This document shows, piece after piece, positions 61,794 to 64,000 of a stretch of 64,000 bases of DNA. Position 1 is the first letter of the stretch. Each line of letters begins with the position of its first letter. A program made the translations under genes and the position numbers. Location: assembly GCA_963521185.1 (NCBI GenBank), contig CAUQTV010000005.1:248001-312000 (forward strand). The letters are read 5' to 3'. The notes beneath the pieces were generated by a model. That model saw only the letters and a list, made by a program, of their open reading frames with translations. It was not told the origin of the DNA and made no database searches. This DNA comes from Enterobacter_D sp963521185. GTDB lineage: Bacteria; Pseudomonadota; Gammaproteobacteria; Enterobacterales; Enterobacteriaceae.

Positions 61794-62990
61794 TCAGGCA
61801 ATCACGCCAAGTTTTTTACCAATGCGGGTAAAGGCTTCTACCGCACGTTCGATTTGCTCAGGGGAGTGCGCCGCCGACATTTGGGTGCGGATGCGCGCCT
61901 GGCCTTTCGGCACCACCGGGAAGAAAAATCCGGTAACGTAAATGCCCTCTTTTTGCAGCTCGCGGGCCATGTTCTGCGCCACCACCGCATCGCCCAGCAT
62001 CACCGGGATAATGGCGTGATCGGCACCCGCCAGCGTAAAGCCTGCGGCACGCATTTTTTCGCGGAACAGACGCGCATTCGCCCACAGGCGGTCGCGCATC
62101 TCGCTGCCCGCTTCCACCATCTCAAGCACCTGGATGGAGGCAGAAACGATCGCCGGCGCGAGCGAGTTGGAGAACAGGTACGGGCGCGAGCGCTGACGCA
62201 GCCACTCAACCACCTCTTTACGCGCCGCCGTGTAACCTCCTGACGCACCGCCCAGCGCTTTCCCGAGCGTGCCGGTGATAATGTCCACGCGGCCCATGAC
62301 GTCGCAGTATTCATGCGAGCCGCGACCGTTTTCACCCACAAACCCGACGGCGTGGGAATCATCGACCATCACCAGCGCGTCATATTTGTCTGCCAGATCG
62401 CACACGCCCTTCAGGTTGGCGATCACGCCGTCCATGGAGAACACGCCATCGGTGGCGATCAACACATGACGCGCGCCCGCTTCCCGGGCTTCTTTCAGAC
62501 GCGCTTCCAGCTCCTGCATGTCGTTATTGGCGTAGCGAAAACGTTTCGCTTTGCACAGGCGCACGCCGTCAATGATGGACGCATGGTTGAGCGCATCGGA
62601 AATAATGGCGTCTTCCGCGCCGAGCAGCGTCTCAAACAGGCCACCGTTGGCGTCAAAACAGGAGGAGTAAAGAATGGCGTCTTCCATACCGAGGAAGTCG
62701 GCGAGCTTTTTCTCCAGCTGCTTGTGGCTGTCCTGGGTGCCGCAAATAAAACGCACCGACGCCATGCCGAAACCGTGGCTGTCCATGCCCGCTTTCGCAG
62801 CGTCAATCAGCGCAGGGTGATTCGCCAGGCCAAGATAGTTGTTGGCGCAAAAGTTGATGACCTGACTCCCATCAGCCACCGTAATATCCGCCTGCTGAGC
62901 AGACGTGATGATGCGTTCTTCTTTAAACAACCCCTCCGCACGAGCGGTATCGAGGTCGTTGGTTAACTGTTTGTAAAAATCCCCACGCAT
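61794..62990 (-). CDS. kbl: 2-amino-3-ketobutyrate CoA ligase
   Basis: 398 residues, as in E. coli. PLP alpha-oxoamine synthase: NFCANNYLGLANHP, DDSHAVGFVGENGRGS, PLP-lysine in TGTLGKALGGASGG. Cleaves 2-amino-3-ketobutyrate with CoA to glycine and acetyl-CoA, completing threonine degradation with Tdh. First gene of kbl-tdh; divergent from hldD. Confidence 0.97.
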   Translation of the reverse strand: MRGDFYKQLTNDLDTARAEGLFKEERIITSAQQADITVADGSQVINFCANNYLGLANHPALIDAAKAGMDSHGFGMASVRFICGTQDSHKQLEKKLADFLGMEDAILYSSCFDANGGLFETLLGAEDAIISDALNHASIIDGVRLCKAKRFRYANNDMQELEARLKEAREAGARHVLIATDGVFSMDGVIANLKGVCDLADKYDALVMVDDSHAVGFVGENGRGSHEYCDVMGRVDIITGTLGKALGGASGGYTAARKEVVEWLRQRSRPYLFSNSLAPAIVSASIQVLEMVEAGSEMRDRLWANARLFREKMRAAGFTLAGADHAIIPVMLGDAVVAQNMARELQKEGIYVTGFFFPVVPKGQARIRTQMSAAHSPEQIERAVEAFTRIGKKLGVIA

Positions 62991-63205
62991 TGCAATTCTC
63001 CAGACGGGACAAATTTCGGCACATATTACCCAAAGCTATACGTTGATACGAGATGACGCATCATCTGTTCTCCGATTTGCAGCATAAATCACGTGTCGTC
63101 CTGATGCCCGACGGTGAATGGCTGAAGGGTGCGCAATGTGATGGTATGATAAAAGCATTCGTGTCTGAGATTGTCTCATGGCTCTATAATTCAAAGGTCA
63201 CAGTT

Positions 63206-64000
63206 ATGATTATCGTTACCGGCGGCGCAGGCTTTATCGGCAGCAACATCGTTAAAGCACTGAATGACAAGGGCATCACTGACATCCTGGTCGTAGATAA
63301 CCTGAAAGACGGCACCAAGTTCGCAAACCTGGTGGATCTGGATATCGCCGATTACATGGATAAAGAAGACTTCCTGATCCAGGTAATGGCAGGGGAAGAG
63401 TTCGGTGATATCGAAGCCATTTTCCACGAAGGTGCGTGCTCATCCACCACCGAATGGGATGGCAAGTACATGATGGATAACAACTATCAGTACTCCAAAG
63501 AAGTGCTGCACTACTGCCTGGAGCATGAAATTCCGTTCCTGTACGCCTCTTCAGCGGCCACCTACGGCGGACGCACCAGCGACTTTATCGAGTCACGCGA
63601 ATACGAAAAGCCGCTCAACGTGTACGGCTACTCCAAGTTCCTGTTCGACGAATACGTGCGTCAAATTCTGCCAGAAGCGAATTCGCCGGTGGTTGGCTTC
63701 CGCTATTTCAACGTCTATGGCCCGCGCGAAGGCCACAAAGGCAGCATGGCGAGCGTGGCCTTCCACCTCAACACGCAGTTGAACAACGGCGAAACGCCGA
63801 AGCTGTTCGAAGGCAGCGACAACTTTAAACGCGACTTTGTCTACGTGGGCGATGTCGCCGCCGTGAACCTGTGGTTCTGGGAAAACGGCGTGTCCGGCAT
63901 CTTTAACCTCGGTACCGGTCGTGCAGAATCGTTCCAGGCCGTGGCGGATGCGACCCTCGCCTTCCACCAAAAAGGCAGCATCGAGTACATCCCGTTCCCG
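63206..64000 (+). CDS. hldD: ADP-L-glycero-D-manno-heptose 6-epimerase (partial)
   Basis: First 265 codons; the window ends inside the gene (E. coli HldD is 310 residues). Short-chain dehydrogenase/epimerase with NADP-binding GGAGFIGSNIV (6-16), SSAATYGG with catalytic Ser, and YGYSKFLFDEY (Tyr/Lys). Makes the heptose donor for the inner LPS core. Upstream is a TATAAT (63185-63190), a likely -10. In E. coli waaF, waaC and other core genes follow. Confidence 0.97.
   Translation, partial: MIIVTGGAGFIGSNIVKALNDKGITDILVVDNLKDGTKFANLVDLDIADYMDKEDFLIQVMAGEEFGDIEAIFHEGACSSTTEWDGKYMMDNNYQYSKEVLHYCLEHEIPFLYASSAATYGGRTSDFIESREYEKPLNVYGYSKFLFDEYVRQILPEANSPVVGFRYFNVYGPREGHKGSMASVAFHLNTQLNNGETPKLFEGSDNFKRDFVYVGDVAAVNLWFWENGVSGIFNLGTGRAESFQAVADATLAFHQKGSIEYIPFP

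Noticed and set aside
1..64000. CRISPR arrays, tRNA or rRNA genes, insertion sequences, prophage genes
   Set aside because: None seen on either strand; repeats are REP-type or the short palindromic family, not spaced arrays, and no transposase or integrase is encoded.

Overview
The window is chromosomal DNA of an enteric gammaproteobacterium. Almost every backbone gene reads as a close relative of its Escherichia coli counterpart, mostly in E. coli order (glyS-glyQ, xylBA/xylFGHR, bax, malS, avtA, yiaJKL...PQRS, selBA, mtlADR, trmL, cysE-gpsA-secB-grxC, gpmM-envC-yibQ, waaH, tdh-kbl, hldD). The accessory content differs from E. coli: yiaX1X2 replaces the YiaMNO transporter, and there is a GH127 arabinofuranosidase locus, a two-partner-secretion-like pair, and no cspA, yiaAB or lldPR. 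This fits Enterobacter/Lelliottia/Klebsiella-type genomes; the species cannot be fixed by eye.

Layout. 0-7 kb: yiaF and yiaG, an alpha/beta hydrolase, glycyl-tRNA synthetase (glyQS), ysaB, wecH. 7-9 kb: a two-gene unit of a GlxA-type regulator and a cysteine hydrolase. 9-17 kb: the xylose regulon, xylBA facing xylFGH-xylR across a shared control region. 17-22 kb: bax, malS with MalT-like boxes, avtA. 22-26 kb: an accessory island with a Gly/Ser/Thr-rich lipoprotein, a ShlB/FhaC-type outer-membrane transporter, and a structured RNA next to a 49-residue membrane peptide. 26-35 kb: the PlaR(YiaJ)-controlled yiaKLX1X2PQRS cluster for diketogulonate/ascorbate-type sugars. 35-39.4 kb: AraC regulator, GPH symporter and GH127 beta-L-arabinofuranosidase. 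39.5-41.5 kb: a small membrane protein, a solitary HicB, a ROK sugar kinase. 41.5-45.5 kb: selA-selB and yibF. 45.5-50.2 kb: mtlADR with four CRP sites, and yibL. 50.4-52.2 kb: lldD and trmL. 52.3-64 kb: cysE, gpsA, secB, grxC, yibN; gpmM, envC, yibQ; waaH; tdh, kbl; and hldD, cut by the window end.

Themes. Several blocks feed pentose or hexitol carbon into central metabolism: xylose to xylulose-5-P; diketogulonate to 3-keto-L-gulonate-6-P, xylulose-5-P and ribulose-5-P; arabinofuranosides; mannitol. Each has its own regulator beside it.

Most promising undescribed element: the minus-strand locus at about 26140-25549. A good promoter starts exactly at a 19-nt sequence that is fully complementary (one G-U pair) to a segment of the leader of a 49-aa membrane peptide. 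The first 137 nt end in a strong intrinsic terminator, and the peptide's Shine-Dalgarno is buried in a hairpin. This resembles the architecture of type I toxin-antitoxin loci with separate antitoxin RNAs (tisB/istR, zorO/orzO). Second is the transporter/lipoprotein pair at 22.5-25.5 kb, in which no classical TpsA exoprotein is present.
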